From the NCBI GenBank assembly GCA_002411345.1, contig DHSL01000015.1, positions 6,454-70,453 of the forward strand: a stretch of 64,000 bases of DNA, written 5' to 3'. Source of the stretch: Bacteroidales bacterium UBA5287 (GTDB lineage: Bacteria; Bacteroidota; Bacteroidia; Bacteroidales; Dysgonomonadaceae). How positions within the stretch are numbered: position 1 is the stretch's first letter; each line of letters opens with the position of its first letter. Under the pieces are notes generated by a model, which was not told the DNA's origin, did not search any database, and saw nothing but the letters and a program-made list of their open reading frames with translations. The position numbers and the translations under genes are program-made. Positions 1-8,509 of this stretch are shown here, piece after piece.

Positions 1-282
1 AATTGTTACGCCATTAGCAGAATTTAGGAAATCCATAGCTGCACCTGATCCGCGACCACCGCAACCAATAACACCTGCTCTTAATTCTTTACCATCTGCT
101 GCCATGTCGGGTAGTTCAGGAATATAATAACTACCTGCCTCTTTTAGAGGTGTGTAAACAGTTTTTTTATCTCCACTTGTACATGAAGTCAAAAACCCTG
201 TTGAACCGGTACCTACAGCTCCAAGTGCTCCAACAGCTGCAGTCGTTTTTAAAAATGATCTTCTAGAAAAACTATTTTTCAT
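1..282 (-). CDS. Exported Gfo/Idh/MocA-family oxidoreductase, N-terminal part (cut by window edge)
   Basis: Only the first 94 codons are inside the window; the frame stays open to base 1. The protein starts MKNSFSRRSFLKTT, a twin-arginine signal (SRRSFLK) followed by a hydrophobic stretch and LTSC at residues 31-34, which could be a lipobox. After a linker, residues 68-80 read LRAGVIGCGGRGS, the glycine-rich start of a Rossmann fold typical of exported Gfo/Idh/MocA dehydrogenases. It lies 33 bases downstream of the cytochrome-SUMF1 gene on the same strand, so co-transcription is likely. Family members oxidise or isomerise sugars with tightly bound NAD(P). The substrate is not knowable from this fragment. 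Confidence 0.8.
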   Translation of the reverse strand, partial: MKNSFSRRSFLKTTAAVGALGAVGTGSTGFLTSCTSGDKKTVYTPLKEAGSYYIPELPDMAADGKELRAGVIGCGGRGSGAAMDFLNSANGVTI

Positions 283-315
283 TGTCTTAAAAATTTAAAT
301 AAGTTTATTTAATTA

Positions 316-1896
316 TTAATTTGTTATAATAGAATCTGTTTCACATACCACACGGAACCCAATACCTTTTATATCTGAATACCACCAGATACTTTTTGGC
401 TGTTGAGGATCAGTTTTTAACCAAACATCATGTTTTGTATAGTCACGTGCTGCACTGCGAACATCTGCAGCATCAGAAGTAAAATTACCTCCTCTAACCA
501 CCCATTCGTCACCCTGAGTAATAATTGGATCAGTAGAACCACTGGTTTTTTTATAAGCTTCAGGATCATATTTATCTGCACAATATTCCATCACGTTACC
601 AAGCATATTCTTAAATCCAAAAGGATTAGCTAATACCAACGAGGGTTCTTGTGTTCGGTTATTACTGTTCTTTGAATAAATAACGTAGGAACTTATACTA
701 TCTGTTTTTGACTTAAATACATTTCTTAAAAAACCATGATCAGAGAATTCCTTGGGACTGCCCGAAAAGAAATAAGGGGTTTGTGTTCCTGCGCGAGCAG
801 CATATTCCCATTCTGCTTCTGTAGGAAGACGATATTTCTTTCCAGTTTTTTCCGATAACCACTGACAGAAAGTTTCAGCAGCATAATGTGTCATTGTGAT
901 AGCAGGGCGATTGCCAGCTCCCCAACCTTGATCAGGAAACCCAAAAGGAGGAGTTGGCCCTGATATCGCATCCACTCCCATCGCATTGAGGTTGTTTTCA
1001 TAAATTACCTCAGGTGGAGTTCTGCCCTCACTCATAGTTTCTGAATAAAATGCCCAATATTGATCCCAGGTTGTTTCTACCTCAGCCATAAAGAAAGGAC
1101 TAACATTAACTTCATGTTGAGGAGCTTCATCTGGTTTGTGGAATGGTTCCTTGTCTGAACTTCCCATAGAAAATTTACCTCCTGGAACAGCTATCATATT
1201 CATAGTAACTAATGTTCCGGGTATCTGTTCTGTAAAATTATTGAATGATGTAACAGTTGTTGATTGTTTGAAAAATAAGCTTGTATCAACACGAGCAGAT
1301 GTTGATGCTCCGGGTATACCGGCCATTTGTCCATGGGCATAATTCGGATTATAATGTCCGGCATCCAAATGGCAACTAATACATTGCAAATCTAACTTTT
1401 CTTGATTCTCTTCGTAATATAAATGGGCTGTAACAGCATCATCAGTAACACCTTGGGGAAACAAATTCTGATGACACTTAACACAAGACTCATTAGGGAT
1501 ATAGGTAACGGCATAATCTAATTCCGATTTCCTTTCCCAATCTATATCGGCAGCATCTTTTGTAAGAAAACCCCAAACATCTCTAATACCAAGCTCTGCT
1601 TTTGCTGTATAATGCTTCCATGTATTATTTTTTGGAGGTAAATGACAATCAACACAATCGGTCGTAACACCACTGGCATTATTAACATGCACAGATTGTT
1701 TCCATGTTTCTTCAGCATGAGGATGAACATGACACTTCATACATGACTCATTTGATGAAAAATAAACCGATGTTTCATATAACGAAGCAACTAAAATTAT
1801 CCCTAAAATTAAACCGGCTAATACAAAAAAGACTTTTCGTTGAAGAAATTTCTTCTTCGGTTTACTGTTTCTATTGGATTTACTAGATCTTATCAT
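316..1896 (-). CDS. Membrane-anchored tetraheme cytochrome c (NapC/NirT-like) fused to a SUMF1/FGE-like domain
   Basis: This 526-residue protein has a basic N-terminus, one membrane helix at about residues 22-40, and four CxxCH heme c sites at residues 52-56, 81-85, 138-142 and 172-176, as in NapC/NirT/NrfH quinol-oxidising cytochromes. From about residue 233 a formylglycine-generating-enzyme-like (SUMF1/PvdO) domain follows, marked by MIAVPGGKFSMGS, RLPTEAEWEYAARAG, NMLGNVMEY, WVVRGGNF and GIGFRVV. The two catalytic cysteines of true FGE, which sit just after the RGGS motif, are absent here (RGGNFTSDAADVRSAAR), so sulfatase maturation is unlikely. The protein probably faces the periplasm and passes electrons from the quinone pool. 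Its partner may be the exported oxidoreductase immediately downstream; that link is inferred from position only. Confidence 0.85.
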   Translation of the reverse strand: MIRSSKSNRNSKPKKKFLQRKVFFVLAGLILGIILVASLYETSVYFSSNESCMKCHVHPHAEETWKQSVHVNNASGVTTDCVDCHLPPKNNTWKHYTAKAELGIRDVWGFLTKDAADIDWERKSELDYAVTYIPNESCVKCHQNLFPQGVTDDAVTAHLYYEENQEKLDLQCISCHLDAGHYNPNYAHGQMAGIPGASTSARVDTSLFFKQSTTVTSFNNFTEQIPGTLVTMNMIAVPGGKFSMGSSDKEPFHKPDEAPQHEVNVSPFFMAEVETTWDQYWAFYSETMSEGRTPPEVIYENNLNAMGVDAISGPTPPFGFPDQGWGAGNRPAITMTHYAAETFCQWLSEKTGKKYRLPTEAEWEYAARAGTQTPYFFSGSPKEFSDHGFLRNVFKSKTDSISSYVIYSKNSNNRTQEPSLVLANPFGFKNMLGNVMEYCADKYDPEAYKKTSGSTDPIITQGDEWVVRGGNFTSDAADVRSAARDYTKHDVWLKTDPQQPKSIWWYSDIKGIGFRVVCETDSIITN

Positions 1897-2042
1897 TCTT
1901 GGTAAGTTAGAATAAATAAATAGTTTGTTTCTATCAAAATATATACTGCCCGTAAAAGTACAAAATAATATTAAACTTTAAAAAATTAATGTATCAATTA
2001 CGCTTTAAATTATTGAAATCATACTTAATATTAACATTATAA

Positions 2043-3071
2043 CTAATTATAAGCTGCGGCAGACTGTTTTATTATTGACCTTGCTGTATCTATTAAGGTG
2101 TCTTTTTGTTTTTCTTCATCGGATTGAGTTAATGAAACATAAAAATCTGGCTCAACTCCAAATTCAATTTGTTGTTTTTCGGCATTATACATTGGGGAAG
2201 CAGAAAACCTGATGGACCAACCATTGGGCAACTCAGACGAAAAAGGTAGTCCGCTGCCTCCACCGGTTTTATCACCAATAACAGTAGCATTTGGAGCATA
2301 TTTCATTATGCTCACAAATTCATTGGTGGCACTATAACAACCGCGATTTGATAGTACAACTACTGGTTTTTGATATCGAATACTGTTCGAACTTTCTACA
2401 TATTTTGGATAAAGTTCTGAGAAATTGTTGTGCTCGGGACCTTTTTTATGGGAGATATAACCAATTAATGTTTTTTCATTAAAAAAACGACTTGTTAGTT
2501 TTTCTACGTTCGAAAGACTACCACCGCCATTTCCTCTAACATCTATTATAAGTCCATCACAGATTGCTAATCTTCCAAGTACCTGAGAAATATTAGCTTC
2601 ACCTAAATCATTAGAAAAACTGCTGTAATAGACGTAACCAACATTATCATCTAATATTTTATAATATAAACCACTAGCAATACCATATTCTTTGGTTAGA
2701 TACTTCCCAACTATTTCAGAATTAAAGTTTGCAGGAAAATCTTCTTCCCATTTCCAATAGCGAGTTATATCATGAGAGGCTATCAAATTAACATGACCGT
2801 CTTTTAATTCAGCAAGCATCTGACCCATCAATTTGAAAAGTGACTCATTGCTCATTGATGAGGTAACTCTTGGACTATAAGCATTATAAATGGAATCCCA
2901 ATCAATATCTTTATACTCAAAAAAACAATAATTTTGGTCTAGGATTGTCCATAAAGCATTGAAATTTCCATGTGGATCATCATTAAATTCCATTGATGCA
3001 TCTTCGCATCCCAAAAAAAGAATACTTAAACCGAGAAACAAAATGATTATCAAATGATTTAATCTCATCAT
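2043..3071 (-). CDS. S41-family (tail-specific-like) peptidase, lipoprotein
   Basis: The 342-residue protein begins with a lipoprotein signal ending FLGC (Cys22). Family S41 features are GLIIDVRGNGGGS (residues 173-185), RGCYSATNEF with candidate nucleophile Ser247, and VIGDKTGGGSG. No PDZ domain is recognisable, and the length suits the shorter Bacteroidota S41 lipoproteins rather than CtpA. It would act as a serine protease at the cell envelope. It ends the minus-strand run tkt-rpiB-GH25-S41, 15 bases after the GH25 gene, so it is probably translated from the same message. The natural substrate is unknown. Confidence 0.85.
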   Translation of the reverse strand: MMRLNHLIIILFLGLSILFLGCEDASMEFNDDPHGNFNALWTILDQNYCFFEYKDIDWDSIYNAYSPRVTSSMSNESLFKLMGQMLAELKDGHVNLIASHDITRYWKWEEDFPANFNSEIVGKYLTKEYGIASGLYYKILDDNVGYVYYSSFSNDLGEANISQVLGRLAICDGLIIDVRGNGGGSLSNVEKLTSRFFNEKTLIGYISHKKGPEHNNFSELYPKYVESSNSIRYQKPVVVLSNRGCYSATNEFVSIMKYAPNATVIGDKTGGGSGLPFSSELPNGWSIRFSASPMYNAEKQQIEFGVEPDFYVSLTQSDEEKQKDTLIDTARSIIKQSAAAYN

Positions 3072-3086
3072 AAAACTAAATTATGA

Positions 3087-3896
3087 TTATGGCATTAACA
3101 ACTTACTAAATTCTCTAAATGAATATCGATAATAATTTAAATCAATATCATTGAAACTACCTGATATGTTTCCTGAATGTGAAAACTGCCAAATTACCCA
3201 ATTGTCTATCTCATCTGATGGCTCATCTTCTAAATCACAAATCCACAATGGATTATCAGGAAAATGATCTTTTATGTAAAGTTTATAACAATCCTTATTC
3301 GTATATATTACAGGCCTAACTCCATAGTATTTAAACAACTCTTTTTCAAGCACTTTCAACTCTTTCACTATTTGATCACGCTCTTTAGAATTCTTATACA
3401 TTCTGTTGTATCGAGAATGCTCAACATCTATAGCTGGAACCAAATCTTCTGTATCTACATTTGAATTGGTTATAAATAATTTTGCTTGCTTTTCTCCATC
3501 AAGTTTAAAAGCATAAAAAAGATATGTTCCAACTCTTAATCCGACCTCCTTGGCTAGCTTATAGTTTTCTTTATAATCTTTATCTTTAATTGAAACGCCT
3601 TCCGTAGATTTCAAATAAACAAAACAGACATTTTCTTCACGTAGCTCATCCCAATTGACTCCTCCATTATGATGCGAAACATCAACACCTCTTACAGGAT
3701 ATTTCAATGTAAAAGCAGGATGATTGAATGTGTTTAACAGCGAATTATGTACGGTTTTAATTCTAAAAACACCCCAAACAAGAATTCCTAAAAGAAGAGC
3801 ACTGGCTATTAACGTAATTACACGAAGTTGTCTTTTCGATAATTTCTTTTTCCTTTTACTCCTCTTTCTTGGACTTCTTTTCCTTTTTATGGTCAT
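3087..3896 (-). CDS. Glycoside hydrolase family 25 lysozyme-like protein, membrane anchored
   Basis: This is a 269-residue protein with a very basic N-terminus (residues 2-27) and a membrane helix at about 25-45, then a GH25 (Cpl-1/muramidase type) barrel. The diagnostic segments are VRGVDVSHHNG (Asp72), FVYLKSTEG, AIDVEH (Asp157 and Glu159, the DxE pair), VIYTNKDCY, PLWICDLED and VIWQFSHSG. It is expected to cleave the N-acetylmuramic acid-GlcNAc bond of peptidoglycan from the outer face of the inner membrane. It lies 13 bases downstream of rpiB in an apparent operon. A role in cell-wall turnover is more likely than a phage origin, as no phage genes are near. Confidence 0.88.
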   Translation of the reverse strand: MTIKRKRSPRKRSKRKKKLSKRQLRVITLIASALLLGILVWGVFRIKTVHNSLLNTFNHPAFTLKYPVRGVDVSHHNGGVNWDELREENVCFVYLKSTEGVSIKDKDYKENYKLAKEVGLRVGTYLFYAFKLDGEKQAKLFITNSNVDTEDLVPAIDVEHSRYNRMYKNSKERDQIVKELKVLEKELFKYYGVRPVIYTNKDCYKLYIKDHFPDNPLWICDLEDEPSDEIDNWVIWQFSHSGNISGSFNDIDLNYYRYSFREFSKLLMP

Positions 3897-3909
3897 TAAA
3901 AAAATGAAA

Positions 3910-4365
3910 TCATTTTAAAGGAATCTTCTTAATCCGTCGCAAATGTCTGCCTCCTTCAAAAGGAGTATTTAAAAATGAGACAAGGATTTCATATATTTCA
4001 TCCTCTGTGAGGAGCCTGCCAGGAATACAAAGGATATTTGCATCATTGTGGGCACGTGCATAAAAAGTCACTTCCTTATTCCAGCAGAGTGCAGCACGGA
4101 CTCCTTTATGTTTATTGACTGTCATATTGATTCCGTTGCCTGTTCCACAAATAGCAATGCCCGGATAACAATCGCCATTCTCTACGGCTGATGCCATAGG
4201 ATGAGCAAAATCCGGATAATCGCAACTGTCACTTGAATATGTACCAAAATCTTTATAGGGAATTCCTTTTTTCTCTAACACTTTGATTACATATTGTTTT
4301 GCAGCATATCCTGCATGATCGGAGGCTAATCCAATTGGAATTTCTATATCATCAAATAGTGACAT
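3910..4365 (-). CDS. rpiB: Ribose-5-phosphate isomerase B
   Basis: This 151-residue cytosolic enzyme interconverts ribose 5-phosphate and ribulose 5-phosphate in the non-oxidative pentose phosphate pathway. Residues 12-20 (GLASDHAGY), DYPDFAHP (49-56) and AICGTGNGIN with the candidate catalytic Cys73 match the RpiB/LacA/LacB family, and the length is usual. The stop of tkt lies only three bases upstream of the rpiB start, so the two pentose phosphate enzymes are translationally close and almost certainly co-transcribed. LacA/LacB subunits are the only serious alternative; the tkt neighbour favours RpiB. Confidence 0.94.
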   Translation of the reverse strand: MSLFDDIEIPIGLASDHAGYAAKQYVIKVLEKKGIPYKDFGTYSSDSCDYPDFAHPMASAVENGDCYPGIAICGTGNGINMTVNKHKGVRAALCWNKEVTFYARAHNDANILCIPGRLLTEDEIYEILVSFLNTPFEGGRHLRRIKKIPLK

Positions 4366-4368
4366 TAT

Positions 4369-6399
4369 TTATTTTTTTAAGAGTTTTTTAACTTGTTCAA
4401 ATACATTCTTTCCTGTGAAACCGAGTTTCTCATCAAGCACTTTGTAAGGAGCCGAAAATCCAAACGAATTCAAACCCCAAACGGTTCCATCTGCACCAAC
4501 TAATCCTTCTAATGTAACAGGAAGACCGGCAGTCAAACCAAATTTCTTTTTACCTGATGGCAATACTGATTTTTGATATTCTGGTGATTGACGCCTAAAT
4601 AATCCTTCTGATGGAACAGATACAATGCGGACTTTTATTCCTTCTTCACTTAATAATTCTGCACCTTCTACAAGGGTTGCCACTTCTGAACCGGATGCTA
4701 AAAGGATCACTTCATAATCAGATTCATCTTTAACTATATAAGCACCTTTTTCAGATTGTAATGATTCTTGATAACGAGATGATGATGCAGGAAGATTTTT
4801 TACATCCTGACGTGATAGAATCAATCCTGTTGGTGAATTTGAATTTTCTAAAGCCATCTTCCAAGCAACAGTCGTTTCATCAACATCGCCGGGACGCAAA
4901 ACTAGAACAGAATTGTTACCATTGTGATTTTGGAGTTTTTCCATCAAACGAATCTGGGCTTCTTGCTCTACTGGCTCATGAGTCGGGCCGTCCTCTCCTA
5001 CTCTAAATGCATCATGAGTCCAAATAAATATAACTTGCTTTTCCATCAATGCAGCCAAACGGATAGCGGGTTTCATGTAATCCGAAAATACAAAGAATGT
5101 TCCGCAAGCAGGAATTACTCCTCCGTGGAGACTCATTCCAATCGAAAGGCATGCCATAGTTAATTCTGAAACACCTGCTTGTAAAAATGCACCTGAAAAA
5201 TCACCTTTCTTGAACGCATGGGTTTTCTTTAAGAAACCATCTGTCTTGTCTGAATTTGACAAATCGGCAGATGATACAATCATATTTTCAACTTGCTCTG
5301 CTAAAACGCCTAACACGGTAGCTGAAGCTGCACGAGTGGCGGAATTTGGCTTTTGCTGAATATTTGCCCAATCAATATTTGGAAGTTCACCGGCAAACCA
5401 TTTTTGTTCTTTTTTGGCCAACGCTGGATTTGATATTGCCCATTCTGAATGATAAGCTTTCTTTTTGGCTACAATTTCTTTGAGCTCTTCTTTCCTCTTC
5501 TCATATAACTGAACGGATTCGGGGAAAATCACAAAAGGATTTTCGGAATCGCCTCCAAGATTCTTAATTGTTTGAGTAACATCACCTCCGGCGGCACTTA
5601 ATGGTTGACCATGAGTGGATACCTTTGACTCAAATGATGTTCCATCACTGGCTAAAGCACCCTTGCCCATTACAGTATTTCCAATAATCAATGTGGGTTT
5701 TTCTTTCTCCAATTTAGCTTTTTTAAGGGCTTCACGGATTTCATCTACATTGTTACCATCAATTTCAATTACATTCCAATTCCATGATTTATATTTAGCC
5801 GCTATGTCTTCTGAACTAACATCATGGGTTACTGTCGATAATTGAATGCTATTTGAATCGTAGAACATAATTAAATTGTCAAGTCCAAGGTGACCTGCAA
5901 TCCTGCCAACTCCTTGAGATATTTCTTCCTGAATCCCTCCGTCCGAAATGAATGCATAAATCGTTTGATTCATTACATCTCCTAACCTGGATTTCAAAAA
6001 TTTAGCCGCAATTGCTGCTCCTGCTGCAAAAGCATGACCTTGACCCAAAGGACCGGAGGTATTCTCAATGCCTCTTTCTACACATAACTCGGGATGACCG
6101 GGAGTCGGACTGCCGTATTGACGGAACCCCTTGAGCTCATCTAATGTGAATTTATCACTCAAACAAAGGACTGAATATAACATCGGAGACATATGTCCCG
6201 GATCCATAAAAAAACGGTCTCTTGATTCCCATTTTGGATTTTCGGGATCGTATTCCAGAAATTCACTGAATAAAACGTTGATGAAATCTGCACCACCCAT
6301 GGCACCACCGGGATGACCGGATTTAGCTTTTTCTACCATTGATAGTGATAAAATACGAATATTGTCTGCTACTCTATTCATTAATGCTATATCATTCAT
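4369..6399 (-). CDS. tkt: Transketolase
   Basis: Transketolase transfers two-carbon ketol units between sugar phosphates using thiamine diphosphate. The 676-residue protein has MVEKAKSGHPGGAMGGADF near the N-terminus, the diphosphate-binding ISDGGIQEE and DSNSIQLS region, the pyrimidine-domain segment FIWTHDAFRVGEDGPTHEP, and a C-terminal transketolase domain. The open frame runs 20 codons further upstream, to 6459. I chose the ATG at 6399 because it gives the usual N-terminal length and because a -7-like element at 6449-6456 would lie inside the longer version. It is followed three bases later by rpiB. Confidence 0.94.
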   Translation of the reverse strand: MNDIALMNRVADNIRILSLSMVEKAKSGHPGGAMGGADFINVLFSEFLEYDPENPKWESRDRFFMDPGHMSPMLYSVLCLSDKFTLDELKGFRQYGSPTPGHPELCVERGIENTSGPLGQGHAFAAGAAIAAKFLKSRLGDVMNQTIYAFISDGGIQEEISQGVGRIAGHLGLDNLIMFYDSNSIQLSTVTHDVSSEDIAAKYKSWNWNVIEIDGNNVDEIREALKKAKLEKEKPTLIIGNTVMGKGALASDGTSFESKVSTHGQPLSAAGGDVTQTIKNLGGDSENPFVIFPESVQLYEKRKEELKEIVAKKKAYHSEWAISNPALAKKEQKWFAGELPNIDWANIQQKPNSATRAASATVLGVLAEQVENMIVSSADLSNSDKTDGFLKKTHAFKKGDFSGAFLQAGVSELTMACLSIGMSLHGGVIPACGTFFVFSDYMKPAIRLAALMEKQVIFIWTHDAFRVGEDGPTHEPVEQEAQIRLMEKLQNHNGNNSVLVLRPGDVDETTVAWKMALENSNSPTGLILSRQDVKNLPASSSRYQESLQSEKGAYIVKDESDYEVILLASGSEVATLVEGAELLSEEGIKVRIVSVPSEGLFRRQSPEYQKSVLPSGKKKFGLTAGLPVTLEGLVGADGTVWGLNSFGFSAPYKVLDEKLGFTGKNVFEQVKKLLKK

Positions 6400-6448
6400 A
6401 CATTGAGTTTTTATTATTCTACTTTTATTGTTGATGTTCTCAGGAAAG

Positions 6449-6456
6449 CAAAAATA
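6449..6456 (-). promoter_or_regulatory. Candidate -7 element for tkt operon
   Basis: On the minus strand these bases read TATTTTTG, matching the Bacteroidota -7 consensus TAnnTTTG, about 50 bases before the tkt start. I do not see a clear TTTG -33 box at the right distance, so this is a weak call. Confidence 0.35.
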
Positions 6457-6459
6457 CAA

Positions 6460-6825
6460 AGATTTATTAATGAAACAGCGAAAAACACAATATAATTATA
6501 TCACAATTTTTTAATATTTTTTCAAAAACATTTAATATAAGATACTTACATAATATATTTAACACTATTTAACCTTACATTCTTTGCTTTTACCTACTCT
6601 GATGGTCTCACGCTCCTCTCACCATGGTTTCACAATCTATCACGTTAATTTTTATATCATAATATCAATTTATGCAAACATACAAATTTCAAGATATAAT
6701 TACTTCTCTCAACAACACAATATTTCCACCAATAGCTTCAATTACTAATCAATATTTACAATTTACACCTAAAACCTCTTTAAACAAAACAATTGTTCTA
6801 TCAGCGTTTTCTTGCATATTATTTA
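6460..6825. other. AT-rich divergent intergenic region
   Basis: The region between the divergent tkt and SpoU methyltransferase genes contains no coding frame I would support. It holds a short direct repeat ATGGTYTCAC (copies near 6601-6610 and 6624-6633) and otherwise low-complexity AT-rich sequence. I see no riboswitch-like conserved core. Confidence 0.5.
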
Positions 6826-6833
6826 TATTTTTG
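6826..6833 (+). promoter_or_regulatory. Candidate -7 element for SpoU methyltransferase
   Basis: TATTTTTG matches TAnnTTTG and lies about 30 bases before the ATG at 6865. It supports that ATG over an in-frame ATG at 6793, which would be upstream of the promoter. The -33 box is not convincing. Confidence 0.4.
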
Positions 6834-6864
6834 TGATTCAAATGGTTTCAATATCTCAATTAAT

Positions 6865-7611
6865 ATGCCGCTAAGTAAGAATAAAATAAAGTATATTCAG
6901 TCGCTTAAAGACAAAAAGAATAGAACAGAACATAAGACATTTGTAGCTGAAGGTGCTAAGTTGATTATCGACTTACTGCCTGTTTGCAAATGTCAGTTTT
7001 TAGCAGCAACTCCTGAATTTCTGAAAGCAAATACTCAAATTAAGGCTGAAGAGATTGTTGAAGCTTCTGAAGATGAATTAAAAAAGGCTACTTTCTTGAA
7101 AACTCCGCCGCAAGCAATTGCTGTATTTTATCAGTTCGATAATATTTTACCGGATATTCAAAATGAACTGAGTTTGATACTGGACGGAATTCAAAATCCG
7201 GGAAACTTGGGAACTATTGTACGAATTGCCGACTGGTTTGGATTTGAACATATATACTGCTCATCTGATACAGCTGATATTTATAACCCCAAAACTGTAC
7301 AGGCTACAATGGGGGCGCTTGCACGGGTTCGTGTTTATTATCTGGATTTGACTGATTTACTTTCAAATCATAAGGACTTACCTGTGTATGGAACTTTTCT
7401 AAATGGATATAACATTTATCAAGAAAAGCTAGCAACAAAAGGATTTATAATAATGGGAAACGAGGGTAATGGAATAAGACCAGAATTAGAGAAAATAGTG
7501 TCTCATAGAATCTCTATACCAAACTACCCTACTGAAAGAGAAACAGTTGAATCGCTAAACGTGGCAGTGTCAACTGCAATTATTTGCTCTGAGTTCAGAA
7601 GAAGAATGTAA
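6865..7611 (+). CDS. SpoU/TrmH-family RNA 2'-O-methyltransferase
   Basis: The three SPOUT motifs are clear: QNPGNLGTIVRIADWFGF, IIMGNEGNGI and the C-terminal SLNVAVSTAII, preceded by NPKTVQATMGAL. The N-terminal part (KYIQSLKDKKNR ... FVAEGAKLI) is the usual substrate-recognition domain of the TrmH/RlmB group, so the enzyme should methylate a ribose 2'-OH of rRNA or tRNA using S-adenosylmethionine. I start the protein at 6865 (248 residues) because PLSKNKIKYIQSL is the normal N-terminus and the upstream 24 codons are promoter sequence. The exact RNA target cannot be assigned. Confidence 0.9.
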   Translation: MPLSKNKIKYIQSLKDKKNRTEHKTFVAEGAKLIIDLLPVCKCQFLAATPEFLKANTQIKAEEIVEASEDELKKATFLKTPPQAIAVFYQFDNILPDIQNELSLILDGIQNPGNLGTIVRIADWFGFEHIYCSSDTADIYNPKTVQATMGALARVRVYYLDLTDLLSNHKDLPVYGTFLNGYNIYQEKLATKGFIIMGNEGNGIRPELEKIVSHRISIPNYPTERETVESLNVAVSTAIICSEFRRRM

Positions 7612-7622
7612 TTAAACAAAAA

Positions 7623-7644
7623 AATCACGTATAAATACGTGATT
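7623..7644 (-). terminator. Rho-independent terminator downstream of tRNA-His
   Basis: AATCACGTA and TACGTGATT form a perfect 9-bp stem with a TAAA loop. Read on the minus strand it is followed by a T-rich tract, so it should end the tRNA-His transcript. On the plus strand it also lies just after the SpoU methyltransferase stop, but there the T tract is missing. Confidence 0.7.
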
Positions 7645-7698
7645 AACCTAAAACAAATTTATTAAGAGAAAAAGTACACTCTATTTATTGTGAGTGTG

Positions 7699-7773
7699 GG
7701 TGGAAGATGGGGCTCGAACCCACGACCTATGGAACCACAATCCATCGCTCTAACCAACTGAGCTACGACCACC
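7699..7773 (-). tRNA. tRNA-His (anticodon GTG)
   Basis: On the minus strand the D-arm (GCTC AGTTGGTTA GAGC), anticodon arm (GATGGATTGTGGTTCCATA, anticodon GTG) and T-arm (GTGGG TTCGAGC CCCAT) are complete. G at position -1 (base 7773) faces C73, the histidine identity pair. CCA is not encoded. In the acceptor stem, GTGGTCG against CTTCCAC leaves positions 5-68 (T-T) and 6-67 (C-T) unpaired, which is unusual. The gene stands alone between two plus-strand genes and has its own terminator at 7623-7644. Confidence 0.93.
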
Positions 7774-7878
7774 ATAATTTGTGGGTGCAAAGATATATAT
7801 TTTTTCTTTAAACAAAAGCAAATTCTTTGTTTTTTTCTTTTTTATCTTCATAACAGAACAATTGATATAAATATTTGG

Positions 7879-7886
7879 TACTTTTG
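7879..7886 (+). promoter_or_regulatory. Candidate -7 element for bifunctional nuclease gene
   Basis: TACTTTTG matches TAnnTTTG and lies 20 bases before the GTG start at 7907. No good -33 box is seen. Confidence 0.4.
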
Positions 7887-7906
7887 AATGCATAAAACAA
7901 AACATC

Positions 7907-8503
7907 GTGGATAATAAAATTAAACTATCTATTTTGGGGATCTCATATAGTCAGGTTCAACCAGGTGCATACGCATTGATTTTTGCTGAAGAAAATGGAA
8001 TACGCCGATTGCCAATCGTAATCGGCACTCCAGAAGCGCAATCTATCGCTATTGCGATTGAAAAAATAAAACCACCCAGACCGCTTTCGCATGATTTATT
8101 AAATAATATCTTCAATGAGTTAGGAATTAAATTGGTTGAGGTTTACATATATAAATTTGAAGATGGGGCTTTCTTCTCCGAACTAGTACTCAGACAAAAT
8201 GATAAGGAAATTAGAATTGATTCACGCACATCAGATGCCGTAGCTCTTTCTATAAGAACAAATTCACCTATTTATACAAATGAAACTATCCTTCGCGAAA
8301 TGGGAGTTGTCTTTGAAGAGGAATTTGTTTCTGAAGATGAACCAATTGAAGAGAACGAAGAAGAAGAACTCAATCATGATGATCTGTCTAATCTAAGATT
8401 AGACGAACTTAAAAAACTGCTTGATGTAGCTGTAAAAAATGAGAATTATGAAGAGGCTACTCGACTTAGAGATGAAATAAATAGTCGCAACAATCCTTCA
8501 TAA
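7907..8503 (+). CDS. Bifunctional nuclease (BFN/DUF151) domain protein with C-terminal UVR motif
   Basis: Residues 1-135 form a BFN/DUF151 domain (ILGISYSQVQPGAYALIF, RLPIVIGTPEAQSIA, IRIDSRTSDAVALSIR). After an acidic linker (EEEFVSEDEPIEENEEEE), residues about 160-195 match the UvrB/UvrC helical-hairpin motif (LDELKKLLDVAVKNENYEEA ... LRDEI). BFN proteins have been reported to cleave both RNA and DNA, and the UVR motif suggests a protein partner. The start is GTG at 7907; the nearest upstream ATG (7888) is out of frame. rsmE begins 6 bases after the stop, so they are probably one operon. Confidence 0.88.
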   Translation: MDNKIKLSILGISYSQVQPGAYALIFAEENGIRRLPIVIGTPEAQSIAIAIEKIKPPRPLSHDLLNNIFNELGIKLVEVYIYKFEDGAFFSELVLRQNDKEIRIDSRTSDAVALSIRTNSPIYTNETILREMGVVFEEEFVSEDEPIEENEEEELNHDDLSNLRLDELKKLLDVAVKNENYEEATRLRDEINSRNNPS

Positions 8504-8509
8504 ACTGAA

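Noticed and set aside
316..1896. Active formylglycine-generating enzyme that matures the window sulfatases
   Set aside because: The catalytic cysteines after the RGG motif are absent, and the intact sulfatase is Ser-type, which FGE does not process.
6400..6825. Riboswitch (for example thiamine-type) upstream of transketolase
   Set aside because: No conserved aptamer core can be recognised in the AT-rich leader on the minus strand.
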